DNA from: Candidatus Aegiribacteria sp.
GTDB taxonomy: Bacteria > Fermentibacterota > Fermentibacteria > Fermentibacterales > JCC-6
Direction of reading: 5' to 3'
DNA: 63,885 bases
Assembly (NCBI GenBank): GCA_030620995.1
Contig: JAUXIK010000008.1
Location: 1-63,885, forward strand
Both the position numbers and the translations under genes were made by a program. The notes below the pieces were generated by a model, which made no database searches, was not told the origin of the DNA, and saw nothing but the letters and a program-made list of their open reading frames with translations. Of this stretch, positions 34,970 through 43,696 are shown one piece after another. Positions within the stretch are counted from its first letter, which is position 1, and each line of letters opens with the position of its first letter.

Positions 34970-36127
34970 ATGAAAAGGACAGGTATTATTATCATTCTAT
35001 CCATTATCCTTGCAGCATTGATCGTAGCTGCTTCTGCCGGATGCAGAGATGAAGCGGAATCTATCGAAACCTCCCTTCAGGAACCGGTCGATACACTTGT
35101 TCTTACGGTTACCGATACAATCGGACTGGAAATGGGAGACAGCTCATATGTTTTCGGCATGATCCTGCAGGCCGCTCATGGAGCTGATGGTAACATCATC
35201 GCTCTCGATATGCAGAAGGCCTGTCTCAGTGTCTACTCACATGACGGTGAGTTTATCGGAAACATTGGGGCTCCGGGGCCAGCTCCTGGAGAATTCCAGA
35301 TTCCTGTTGATTTCGCTGTATTCCCTGACGGTGGTATTGCTGTTACAGACGCCATTTCGCGAGTAATCTCCTACTTCGATGCTGATGGCAGTTACACCGG
35401 TATGATGAGTGGATTTTTTCCAACACCTCCAATGAGTATCGAAGGATGCCCGGATGGAACTCTCGTTGGCCAGCATATGCCTATGACCATGACCGGAGAG
35501 AATCTGGAGATGTCGCTCGAACTCTCGAAGTGGATTGATGACGCTGAACCTTGTTTTACATACCTCTCGAAACCCATGGAGCTTGAATACTCCGGAGAGG
35601 GTCAGGCTTCTTCGACTGGTGGACCGGATTTCGATTTTGCTGTAGGACCGGATGGCAGCGTACTGGTAGCCGAGATATCAGATACTCTGTTCTCCGTGAC
35701 AGGTTTCTCCCCGGATGGTGAGAAATTCCTGAGTATTCTTGAAGTACGCGACAGGACACCAATGACACAGGAGGAGATAGACGCCGGAGACCTGGGAATG
35801 TCGATAATGATCATGAATGGCGAGGCGTCCGCTGATATGAACAGGATGGAGACAACCTATCCATGGAGAAATGTGATAGGCTCTATAGGTGTCGATTCCC
35901 GGAGCAGAATATGGGTCGAACTCGTATGTGAAGACCTGCCGGTCTTCCAGGTTTACGATTACTCGGGTGAGTTGCTGTTTATAGCAGTTACAAATGTTGA
36001 ATTCACACCGGTCACGAGACCAACCTTTAAAGTCAATTCTGGCGGCATACTCGCATACGATCGCGACCCGATGGATTACCCCAAATTATACCTGTTCGAA
36101 CTGGTTGAACCGGAATTTGAACAGTAA
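34970..36127 (+). CDS. Lipoprotein with six-bladed beta-propeller (NHL-like) repeats
   Basis: A 385-residue protein starting MKRTGIIIILSII, with a signal sequence ending ASAGC, a plausible lipobox. The mature part shows repeated propeller-type strands: GNIIALDMQKACLSVYSHDGEFIGNIG, AVFPDGGIAVTDAISRVISYFDADGS, FAVGPDGSVLVAEIS. GAPGPAPGEFQIP is the typical link between NHL blades. The ligand is unknown; related proteins are often annotated only as 6-bladed propellers. ATG 34970 is used because AAAGGA stands upstream and the signal peptide begins there; the open frame back to 34898 overlaps the previous gene. Confidence 0.8.
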   Translation: MKRTGIIIILSIILAALIVAASAGCRDEAESIETSLQEPVDTLVLTVTDTIGLEMGDSSYVFGMILQAAHGADGNIIALDMQKACLSVYSHDGEFIGNIGAPGPAPGEFQIPVDFAVFPDGGIAVTDAISRVISYFDADGSYTGMMSGFFPTPPMSIEGCPDGTLVGQHMPMTMTGENLEMSLELSKWIDDAEPCFTYLSKPMELEYSGEGQASSTGGPDFDFAVGPDGSVLVAEISDTLFSVTGFSPDGEKFLSILEVRDRTPMTQEEIDAGDLGMSIMIMNGEASADMNRMETTYPWRNVIGSIGVDSRSRIWVELVCEDLPVFQVYDYSGELLFIAVTNVEFTPVTRPTFKVNSGGILAYDRDPMDYPKLYLFELVEPEFEQ

Positions 36128-36269
36128 GCCGTATTCAAATCCTGGAATGGTCCTCACAGAATTACCAGAAGCACGCTGCTCGAAGCTCAGGAGTGGATGG
36201 AATCACTGAGATAGCTGTATAAGGCAGATATTGCACTAATATTATCGCTATTTATATTTAATATGTGGC

Positions 36270-36300
36270 AAATGTTAAGATTCGAGGCCCGACCCCTTTT
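36270..36300. repeat. RAYT/transposase-type tag sequence, copy 1
   Basis: AATGTTAAGATTCGAGGCCC followed by GACCCCTTTT. It resembles the tag (GGGGTCAGGTCTTGACATT on the other strand) found beside REP-associated tyrosine transposases in many genomes. A close variant occurs at 63154-63183 and a weaker one at 47811-47836. It directly adjoins the cupin stop codon. No transposase is adjacent. Confidence 0.4.
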
Positions 36301-36301
36301 G

Positions 36302-36637
36302 TTAAGTTGGGACGATGCAGAGGAAGTCCAGGGGTTCATCTCCGGTGTTAACAAAGTTATGCTCTTCATTCGGAATAATGAGAATTATAGATCCCCGAGA
36401 CAGTTCCTTCGCTGTATTCCCCTGCCGTACTTCTCCCCTGCCGTTAAGAGTATAAACCTCATGTTCCCATGAATGTGTGTGATAGGGTGTCTTCCCGCCG
36501 GGGGCAATCGTAAAACGGCGCATTATGAAATTGGGAGCTCCGTCATCCTCGCTGATGATGACACGAATTTTCACTCCCACCGCTCCCTCAATCTCAACGT
36601 CAACTGCTTCGATATCAGTATCTTTCCGTACGATCAT
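36302..36637 (-). CDS. Cupin-domain protein
   Basis: A 111-residue single-domain cupin. The first motif is GGKTPYHTHSWEHEVYTLNGRG, with two histidines and a glutamate for metal; the second is GSIILIIPNEEHNFVNTG, with the third histidine. These are the ligands of a mononuclear metal site. Substrate and reaction cannot be predicted; small cupins range from sugar isomerases to thiol dioxygenases. AGGAG precedes ATG 36637. The gene is downstream of the aminotransferase on the same strand (52 bp). Confidence 0.88.
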   Translation of the reverse strand: MIVRKDTDIEAVDVEIEGAVGVKIRVIISEDDGAPNFIMRRFTIAPGGKTPYHTHSWEHEVYTLNGRGEVRQGNTAKELSRGSIILIIPNEEHNFVNTGDEPLDFLCIVPT

Positions 36638-36685
36638 AAGTATCTCCTTCTATGTCTTCCAGTATCAATCATTCAAAGATATTTC

Positions 36686-36699
36686 CCTGTTATAACAGG
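36686..36699. promoter_or_regulatory. 14-bp perfect palindrome upstream of the cupin gene
   Basis: CCTGTTATAACAGG is a perfect palindrome covering the aminotransferase stop codon and lying 49 bp upstream of the cupin ATG. Length and symmetry would suit a dimeric repressor site. No regulator gene lies nearby, so its function is only a suggestion. Confidence 0.3.
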
Positions 36700-37898
36700 C
36701 TTGTCGGTGCCTCCATCAGTGATTCACAGAGGTACTCAAACTCTGCATCAGAGTTATATATCTGGGCAGAAAGCCTGAGGAATCTGCCGTGTGGAATACT
36801 TGTGAACGTTACGTGAATTTCGATCTGTTTTTCACGAAAAAGCCAGTTCTGAAGCGGGTCACTCCCCTCCGGAGGGGGTAGATCCGACGGTGGCTTCCAT
36901 GAAAGCGGAATTGCCGCCATAGAACCGATCATGCTCTCAGGACAGGATGGTTCAATTCCCAATCGTCCGCAGATAAGTCTTTCCGCCCTTATAGCTTTCT
37001 CATGATTCTCGTTCATTATCCCGGTCCATCCTCCCGGATGAAGACTCTCCATAAAATCGATGGTGAATGGAATAGACATTCTGGGTGTCGGATCGATTGT
37101 GCCGTTCCAGAAAAACTCAATCTGGAAATCGGACATCTCAACATCAAAATCAGAAGCAATATGGCTCATCAAAGCTGGCCGGAAATTCCTCTGTTTGTCC
37201 GGTCTGACATAGAGTAATGCCGCTGTTTTCGGAGCACACATCCATTTATGACAGTTACCTGTGTAGTAAGCAGCACCGAGTTCATCAAGATTCAAAGGAA
37301 CCATGCCGGGGCCATGAGCGCCATCCACAAGAACATCTATTCCGAGCAGATCAAGCCTGCTAACAAGCTCCTTTACCGGAAAAATCATTCCTGTGGGGCT
37401 GGATATATGATCTATCAGAACAAGAACGGTTCGTGGTGTTACTCCTGACAGGATGGAATCGATAACCTGATCTGGGCCTGAAACGGGGCTTTCTATTTGC
37501 ACCTCAACACATTTTGCATCGTACTTCGCTGCACTCGTTCTAAGAATATTGGCTGACGAGAAGTATTCCTGTCCTGTGGTTACCAGCTCATCTCCGGGGT
37601 TGATCGATAGATTGGAGAGTACTGTATTTATTCCGGTAGTCGTATTGGTAACAAGTACAATGGAACCGGGAGAAGCACCTGTGAAATTCTCGAGTTTCTC
37701 AATAATTCCAGTGATTCGCGGCATGTATTCTCTCTGGATGAAATTAACAGGCTGCTTTTCCAGCCTGTCCAGAAGCCCCGCTCGATAATTGTTCACTTCT
37801 GTTGGACAGGCTCCAAAAGATCCATGATTCAGAAATACTGTTTCCGGATCGAAATTCCAGAAGGACGCAAATTCACTTCTCAGTCCCTTTGGTTTCAA
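36690..37898 (-). CDS. Class V aminotransferase (isopenicillin-N epimerase-like), TTG start
   Basis: PLP enzyme of fold type I, 402 residues. It opens with FLNHGSFGACP, the epimerase-like N-terminus. The cofactor contacts are VTNTTTGINTVL, the aspartate in LVDGAHGPG and the PLP lysine in GNCHKWMCAPK. Members act as cysteine desulfurases, epimerases or aminotransferases; no desulfurase-specific cysteine loop is seen, and the substrate is unknown. The start is TTG 37898 with AGGAGG 5 bases upstream. Ahead of it on the same strand lies the PEBP gene (37953-38408). Confidence 0.88.
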   Translation of the reverse strand: MKPKGLRSEFASFWNFDPETVFLNHGSFGACPTEVNNYRAGLLDRLEKQPVNFIQREYMPRITGIIEKLENFTGASPGSIVLVTNTTTGINTVLSNLSINPGDELVTTGQEYFSSANILRTSAAKYDAKCVEVQIESPVSGPDQVIDSILSGVTPRTVLVLIDHISSPTGMIFPVKELVSRLDLLGIDVLVDGAHGPGMVPLNLDELGAAYYTGNCHKWMCAPKTAALLYVRPDKQRNFRPALMSHIASDFDVEMSDFQIEFFWNGTIDPTPRMSIPFTIDFMESLHPGGWTGIMNENHEKAIRAERLICGRLGIEPSCPESMIGSMAAIPLSWKPPSDLPPPEGSDPLQNWLFREKQIEIHVTFTSIPHGRFLRLSAQIYNSDAEFEYLCESLMEAPTSLL

Positions 37899-37952
37899 TC
37901 GTTCCTCCTGATCGGGGATTTCTAATAATGGGAAATGCTGTTTCCGACAGTG

Positions 37953-38408
37953 TTAATACAGTCCTATAAGTTCAATCTGTTCCAGAATATGCCCGTTCAT
38001 TTCAACCTCAACATCATCCCGGGAAGCCGCTGGAGGCAGATTCAGCCTGATATCAAGAGCAAAAAGCTTGAAATTCATGACCTGATCCGAATCACCTTTG
38101 TCCGGACCATCCCATCCAAGGCTTCCAAAGCTGTTTACTCCCTGCAGCGCTCCATCAAGTACCACATCGTTATGAGGTTGCTTTCCTTGAACAGTTCCTT
38201 CTCTGGGAGGGATATTGTACATTACCCAGTGACAGTATTCTTTACTGTTAATCGGATCCCGGCACGATACGATCAGCGCAAGGCTGAGGGTTCCTTCAGG
38301 AGGTTCTGTCCAGCCGATTGGCGGGGATGAATTTCCTCCCGGTTTTGAGTACCAGAATGGAATGTAGTCATTATTCTTGAAAGCACTGCTGATGATACGA
38401 AAACTCAT
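37953..38408 (-). CDS. PEBP-family protein (YbhB/YbcL-like)
   Basis: A 151-residue phosphatidylethanolamine-binding-protein homologue. The anion-binding pocket is visible as SPPIGWTEPPEGTLSLALI, then DPINSKEYCHWVMYNIPP and GWDGPDKGDS. Bacterial members are of uncertain role. ATG 38408 is preferred over the GTG 6 bases upstream because AGGAG then has a 5-base spacing. It is cytoplasmic, as no signal peptide is present. Confidence 0.88.
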   Translation of the reverse strand: MSFRIISSAFKNNDYIPFWYSKPGGNSSPPIGWTEPPEGTLSLALIVSCRDPINSKEYCHWVMYNIPPREGTVQGKQPHNDVVLDGALQGVNSFGSLGWDGPDKGDSDQVMNFKLFALDIRLNLPPAASRDDVEVEMNGHILEQIELIGLY

Positions 38409-38487
38409 TTCCACTCCTATTTCAGAATGAACCGCTTGTATAAGTATATACTTCTCCGAAGCGGGAGCAAGTACTGTCTATTAGGGA

Positions 38488-39396
38488 TTAGGGTTCTGAA
38501 ACAGGATATTTCGTTTCCTGAGGTTCCAGCCTTACCAGAACATCTGTAACACCAGGGCCGAGTTGATAGAGCGCCTTTTCAACTGATTTCAGGATTGAAA
38601 ATGCCTTTTTCATTGGAAGATCAGGATCAACAACAATATGCATATCAGTCTGAATCCCATCTCCATGAAACCGAGTTCTGAGATTATGAACATCGAGTAC
38701 ACCGTTCACCGAGAGAGCTATTCTTTTTAGTTCATCCCTGATCTCAGGCGGCGCGGCTGAATCGCTGAGCTGCCAGAGAACCGGACGGAGGATATCAATA
38801 CCAAGTTTGAGGATGAATAGGGAAACGATGGCTCCTCCAATTCCATCAAGGAAAATCAGCGCTGGTTCAATTCTTGCTGCAAGAACAACTACCGCAACCG
38901 GTATGGAACTGAGGACATCAGAGCGTTGATGCCAGGCATTCGCGGCAAGAGCCGGTGATTTGAGTTTCTTGCTCATTCCAAGGGTCCACCTGGCAAGAAT
39001 TTCCTTTGAAGCAATGGAGATTATCGCGATTGCGAAAGCAATCCAGCCGGGGGGATTGGCAGCCGGCTTCATGATCGACCCGAAAGATTTCCAGGCAATC
39101 AGCAGACCTGTCAGTATCATTACCAATCCTACAAACCCTGAAACCATCGTTTCAATCCTGGCATGACCGTGGGGATGATTTTCATCAGAAGGTTTTGTCC
39201 AGAAATGCGCTCCGACAAGAATTGCTACATCCGTAAAACAGTCTGCCAGACTATGCACACCATCAGCGACCAGTGCGTGACTGTAACCGATTATCCCCCC
39301 CGCGATTTTTCCGCCGGATAGAATAACATTCAGCAGAAGACCCGCAGAAGTTGTACGTATTGTTTTCTGCAGTCGATCCTGATTATCCGAAAACAT
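38488..39396 (-). CDS. Cation diffusion facilitator (CDF) transporter
   Basis: Inner-membrane divalent metal exporter of 302 residues with about six helices. The transport site is HxxxD in ADGVHSLADCFTD and in NAWHQRSDVLSS, the two metal-binding pairs of the FieF/ZitB family. A cytoplasmic domain from about residue 215 (IALSVNGVLDVHNLRTRFHG) has the usual MTP-like fold with histidines. Both sites read H-D/H-D, and CDF specificity cannot be decided from this alone (Zn, Fe or Mn). It ends the transcript of the M20 peptidase, whose stop abuts this start. Confidence 0.92.
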   Translation of the reverse strand: MFSDNQDRLQKTIRTTSAGLLLNVILSGGKIAGGIIGYSHALVADGVHSLADCFTDVAILVGAHFWTKPSDENHPHGHARIETMVSGFVGLVMILTGLLIAWKSFGSIMKPAANPPGWIAFAIAIISIASKEILARWTLGMSKKLKSPALAANAWHQRSDVLSSIPVAVVVLAARIEPALIFLDGIGGAIVSLFILKLGIDILRPVLWQLSDSAAPPEIRDELKRIALSVNGVLDVHNLRTRFHGDGIQTDMHIVVDPDLPMKKAFSILKSVEKALYQLGPGVTDVLVRLEPQETKYPVSEP

Positions 39397-40731
39397 TTAT
39401 TTTCCTCCACACATCTTTTTGATGTATAAGGTATAAAACTCAACTGCATTCAGGTAGTCTTCAACAGAAACTGATTCCCCTTCGGAGTGGAGAACACTGA
39501 GTCCGCTCTCTCCAAGGTGCGCAGGAACAAACCTGTAGACATTATCCGCGATCTGCCCATAATGCCTGGAGTCCGTAGCAGCCGGAAAGATGCCCGGCGC
39601 AACTGCTAATCCCGGCCAGATTTCCTCAACGGCTTCGCGGATTGACCGATAATCATCAGTTTCAGTTGAAGCTTCAGAGGAAGGCTCGAATACTTTCCTG
39701 ACGTCCTCGAATTCAACCTCAACGCTGAACGGGAAAGCTATTTCCTTCACATGCTTCACGATATCCTTTGAATGATCCCCGGGAACCGGTCTGAAATTGA
39801 CAAGAGCAGTAACCTCTGCAGGAAGAATATTCTCTCTGCTGCTTCCATGAAGCATTGTTGTTGCCGTTGTTGTCCTGATAAAAGCATTACCTATAGGCCA
39901 CTTCTCGATGATATTCGTCATTTCCGAGAGGGAAAGCGATACAAATTCTTCTCGAAGCGAATCGTTAAGCAAATGCTTTGTCGCCTTGAACATTCTCTTA
40001 ACCGGTTCACTTAATCTTACCGACATCTGGTTTTTCTCAAGACTCGAAAGGCATTCGCCAAGAGCTCCGGCAGCAGTCCGAATGCCCGGTACAGATGCAT
40101 GCCCCTGTTCACCCCCGGCAGTCAATCTCAGAGTTAGATAACCCTTCTCGGCAAGACCGATAACTGCCACATCCTCCCTGAGCCATGGCAGGCTGTATAT
40201 GTATCCTCCTTCATCAAGAACAGAGCTGAGCTGAATATTTCTTTCACGGAGCAGCCTGACTATTTCAGCCGCACCGTTCATCCCGCCGGTTTCCTCATCA
40301 TGACCGAAAGCCAGAAGTATAGACCGGTCAGGCTGGAATCCCTCATTCAGAATATCTTCGCATGCCTGAAGCATTCCTGAAACACCTATTTTGTAATCCA
40401 CAGAGCCTCTGCCCCATACCCGTCCATTCTCGATTATCCCCCTGAAAGGATGATGAGGCCATTTTTCTCCTTCCTCCGCTGGAACAACATCGAGATGGGC
40501 TGTGAGCATGATCGGTTTAAGTGAGGGATTGGATCCGGGCATAATGTAGAGCAGGCTTCCTTTGTTGACTGCCTCTCTCTGAAAATTCTTATGAACTGCC
40601 GGGAAGGCCTCCTGCAAGTAATCATGAAGCTGCAGGAAAGGTGCCATCTCGAAGGAAGAGCCAGGTTGTGCGGATACAGTTCTGAATTCAAGTATTTTCG
40701 AGAATACGCTCAGTTTTTCACAGTCTGTCAC
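39397..40731 (-). CDS. M20-family metallopeptidase (carboxypeptidase/ArgE-DapE type), GTG start
   Basis: A 444-residue zinc exopeptidase. Metal ligands and catalytic residues are seen in LTAHLDVVPAEE, GRGSVDYKIG, FGHDEETGGMNGA, LDEGG and, near the end, PAHLGESGLSVLHSEGESV. A dimerisation domain follows GEQGHASVPG. The pattern fits the long M20 carboxypeptidase-S group, acting on small peptides or acylated amino acids in the cytoplasm; no signal peptide is seen. The GTG start at 40731 has no strong ribosome site. Its stop abuts the CDF gene start. Confidence 0.9.
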   Translation of the reverse strand: MTDCEKLSVFSKILEFRTVSAQPGSSFEMAPFLQLHDYLQEAFPAVHKNFQREAVNKGSLLYIMPGSNPSLKPIMLTAHLDVVPAEEGEKWPHHPFRGIIENGRVWGRGSVDYKIGVSGMLQACEDILNEGFQPDRSILLAFGHDEETGGMNGAAEIVRLLRERNIQLSSVLDEGGYIYSLPWLREDVAVIGLAEKGYLTLRLTAGGEQGHASVPGIRTAAGALGECLSSLEKNQMSVRLSEPVKRMFKATKHLLNDSLREEFVSLSLSEMTNIIEKWPIGNAFIRTTTATTMLHGSSRENILPAEVTALVNFRPVPGDHSKDIVKHVKEIAFPFSVEVEFEDVRKVFEPSSEASTETDDYRSIREAVEEIWPGLAVAPGIFPAATDSRHYGQIADNVYRFVPAHLGESGLSVLHSEGESVSVEDYLNAVEFYTLYIKKMCGGK

Positions 40732-40862
40732 TTATCATGCCTTTCTGCATATCGAACTTCAAGACTGCATTATTTTATCCGGGCAGTCAAGCAGACTGAC
40801 GATTGACTCAAACAGTATTATGAGATATTTGTAAGATCAGTCAAACAACACCGGAGGATATC

Positions 40863-42698
40863 ATGTGGCATATTGCAGCATTATCACTTCTGATATCGGG
40901 GCCGGGGTCGGGTAAACTGCCCGGAATCGAACTTCCGTCACAGCATCAGATGGATCACAACGAACACCGGGGATCAATTTCACTCAATGTTTCAGGTGAA
41001 GACGGAGGAAGAACACTTAACAGAACCGTTTATGGTTTTCTTCCATACTGGGGGGATGACACATGGCTCAGATACGACCTGATAAGTATTCTTGCCTGTT
41101 TCTGTGTGGATATGGGAAGCTCCGGTATGATTACATGCTGGAACGGATTTCCCGCAATATTCACCGAAGCGATTGAAGGCACGAACGCCGCCGGGGGAAC
41201 AGCAATCGTTACAGTAGTTAGTTTTTCCTCATCTGGAATCCATTCAATTCTTACAACAAACAGAGATGCAGCCATCAATACAATTGTTGACCTTGTCAAC
41301 AACTATCCCGTTGAGGGTGTATCAATCGATTTTGAGAATGTCAGCTCCACTGATAAAGATAACCTCACTTCGTTCATGTACGATCTCAGAGCTGAACTTG
41401 ATACATACGCCCCCGGGAGCCACCTCTCGATCTGTACACCTCCGGTAGACTGGGGAAATGCGTTTGATTATTCGGAACTTGCAGATATCTGTGATGCCCT
41501 TTTCATGATGTGTTACCCGTTTCATGGCTCATGGTCATCCGTTGCCGGCCCATGCTGCCCTTTAACCGGATGGGGAGCTACATCCGAATCATCCAGCAAC
41601 ATGATCTGGTGCATGGGGGATTATGCGAAGTATGCTCCTTCCCATCATGATAAAATCGTCGTAGGTCTTCCCTACTACGGACACCAGTGGGAAACAGAAG
41701 GGAGTGCACCTCATTCATCGGTCATCGGCACTTGCGCCACGCTCTTCTACACTACACTTGTGAACCGGGCTGAAACGTACGGAAGGCTCTGGGATAACGA
41801 GTCACTCACTCCCTGGTACGCTTTCTACAGCGGTGTCTGGAATCAGGGATGGTATGATGATGAGGAAAGCCTTTCACTGAAATACGATATGATCAGGGAA
41901 GCCGATCTTCAGGGAGCTGGAATATGGGCTCTCGGATACGACGGATCCCGCACTGAGCTATGGGACTGCCTTGAAGAATCCTTCTGCGGCGATATCTGGA
42001 CGGACAATATCACTGATAATCTGGAGAGCCGATTCACCGTACATGGTCTGGAACAGTATTGGGTCAATGTTACGGAAGGCGGACAGTTCTACGGATATTT
42101 CTATACTTATTCCATCTCATCAGGCCCGGACATCAACTGGGCTGAGTGGACTTTTGAACTTCCGGACAGCAATCTCTCATATACGCTTGAGACCTGGCTG
42201 CCGGAAGGCGGAACAGCTGAAGCAAGTTATAGAATCCTTCATGATGGAATAGAGGATACACTGACCATACATCAGCCCTCATACACAAACGAATGGGTTC
42301 CTCTGGGTGGTCCCTGGAACGCCTCAGAGGGTTTATCAGTGATAATCGGTGATTACACAGGCACCGCAGGGGAGAAAATCGTAGTAGACGCTATCCGTTT
42401 CTCATCAGATTTCGGAATTGAAGATAATGCTGGAAATTCTGAGTCAAACCTGTTATCCCTGCTGACCGGGAATCCCTCATCTATGTTCGCTTTGGATTTG
42501 CCGTCATCTGATATGGAAGGTACGGTTTTAATTTTCGACACATCAGGAAGACTGATCTTCAGCCGGGCTGTCTCCGCAGGGAGTTCAGACAGAATATGTT
42601 ACTGGCCGGCTGATGGAAGTATTCCATCGGGTATATACACTGCCGTATACCTGTCGGGTCAATCGGTTTCTTCCGTCAGACTTGTGTTGATCAGATAA
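40863..42698 (+). CDS. Secreted glycoside hydrolase family 18-like protein with C-terminal sorting domain
   Basis: A 611-residue exported protein. After a short hydrophobic N-terminus comes a GH18-like barrel beginning TVYGFLPYWGDD, with the catalytic strand EGVSIDFENVSS, where the D-x-E of the family is kept. Later landmarks are MMCYPFHGSW, VVGLPYYGHQWE and GAGIWALGYDG. A jelly-roll-like region (about 390-520) follows. The last 80 residues (GTVLIFDTSGRLIFSRAV, SGIYTAVYLSGQ) resemble a type IX secretion C-terminal or FlgD-like domain. It probably acts on chitin, peptidoglycan or other GlcNAc polymers. GGAGG lies 5 bases before the ATG. Confidence 0.85.
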   Translation: MWHIAALSLLISGPGSGKLPGIELPSQHQMDHNEHRGSISLNVSGEDGGRTLNRTVYGFLPYWGDDTWLRYDLISILACFCVDMGSSGMITCWNGFPAIFTEAIEGTNAAGGTAIVTVVSFSSSGIHSILTTNRDAAINTIVDLVNNYPVEGVSIDFENVSSTDKDNLTSFMYDLRAELDTYAPGSHLSICTPPVDWGNAFDYSELADICDALFMMCYPFHGSWSSVAGPCCPLTGWGATSESSSNMIWCMGDYAKYAPSHHDKIVVGLPYYGHQWETEGSAPHSSVIGTCATLFYTTLVNRAETYGRLWDNESLTPWYAFYSGVWNQGWYDDEESLSLKYDMIREADLQGAGIWALGYDGSRTELWDCLEESFCGDIWTDNITDNLESRFTVHGLEQYWVNVTEGGQFYGYFYTYSISSGPDINWAEWTFELPDSNLSYTLETWLPEGGTAEASYRILHDGIEDTLTIHQPSYTNEWVPLGGPWNASEGLSVIIGDYTGTAGEKIVVDAIRFSSDFGIEDNAGNSESNLLSLLTGNPSSMFALDLPSSDMEGTVLIFDTSGRLIFSRAVSAGSSDRICYWPADGSIPSGIYTAVYLSGQSVSSVRLVLIR

Positions 42699-42700
42699 GC

Positions 42701-43651
42701 TTAATCGGTAAGTGAAAATACGCTTATCGAAAATCCCTCGTATCCAAGACTGTCAATCACAAATGGTGCTAACCGGTTCATGAGCTGTACCGCTTCACCA
42801 AGATTGTAGGCGTCGTAATCAAACATGGTGGCAACCTGAATCTGTCTTTCACTGTAATCTTTCCTCTGCAGCCTCCTGGAAACAGTGAAAACCACATCGC
42901 TCAGCTGATTGTCAGTGAATTCATCTGTTGTGATAGCCTTGTCATATCGGATGCTGAATTCCTCCACGCTCCCTCTGATCATCTCCGGTGTAAAGTAGAA
43001 TTTGATAATTACAGCTCCGGGAATGGTGTCAACAATGGTTTGATCCAGTCTGATGAGGGGTGCTGAAAAGAAATCAGTCTCGGTGCTGTCAGTCCAGACA
43101 CAGAGTCTGTCAATCGTAAGGGGCTTAATTTCCCTCAGACTGATTTTCTGCAAAACGTAACTTGCTGCCGGACGTAAAGGTACGATTCCGCTTCCAAGAA
43201 ATGACACAGTCGATCCTTCCGGAATCATTGTCATATCAACATTTGCTCTTGGTAATGCTCTGGATGCGCTGTCATTCAAAACGTAAACTATATCAGAGCC
43301 TATGAGTGCAGCAATGGAATCAACCGGATTTTCTTCTGCTATTTCCTCGTATTGAATTCTTTGAATAAGTTCGGGTGTAAATTCAGATCGGTCGAAAACA
43401 TGAGTAATCACGAATGCCGCAGCCAGCCCTATAAACGCAATCAGACAAGCAATTGTTGGAATATGCCCTCTTGGAGGAGGAATTGTGAATTTAGTCCGTT
43501 CTTTGAAGCTGACAGGTTTATCAAGTTTCTTCTGAAGTTCAATTCTCTTATCCTTGATGGGATCATTCTGTGATGAAAGCTCAAAACCACAGTTTTCGCA
43601 CTTGCCGGTATCCCGTCCGTTGTTGTCGTATCCACAGCATCGGCAGTTCAT
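42701..43651 (-). CDS. Zinc-ribbon membrane protein of unknown function
   Basis: A 316-residue protein with an N-terminal zinc ribbon (CRCCGYDNNGRDTGKCENCG, residues 3-22), a basic linker, one membrane helix (ACLIAFIGLAAAFVITHVF, about 68-86) and a C-terminal extracytoplasmic domain of some 225 residues with no recognised family. The topology (ribbon inside, domain outside) is seen in envelope sensors and assembly factors, but no function can be assigned. GGAGG precedes ATG 43651. It converges on the GH18-like gene with only 2 bp between the stop codons. Confidence 0.75.
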   Translation of the reverse strand: MNCRCCGYDNNGRDTGKCENCGFELSSQNDPIKDKRIELQKKLDKPVSFKERTKFTIPPPRGHIPTIACLIAFIGLAAAFVITHVFDRSEFTPELIQRIQYEEIAEENPVDSIAALIGSDIVYVLNDSASRALPRANVDMTMIPEGSTVSFLGSGIVPLRPAASYVLQKISLREIKPLTIDRLCVWTDSTETDFFSAPLIRLDQTIVDTIPGAVIIKFYFTPEMIRGSVEEFSIRYDKAITTDEFTDNQLSDVVFTVSRRLQRKDYSERQIQVATMFDYDAYNLGEAVQLMNRLAPFVIDSLGYEGFSISVFSLTD

Positions 43652-43696
43652 TTATACACCTCCCGAAACAATCTATTCAAATTATCTGCATACATA

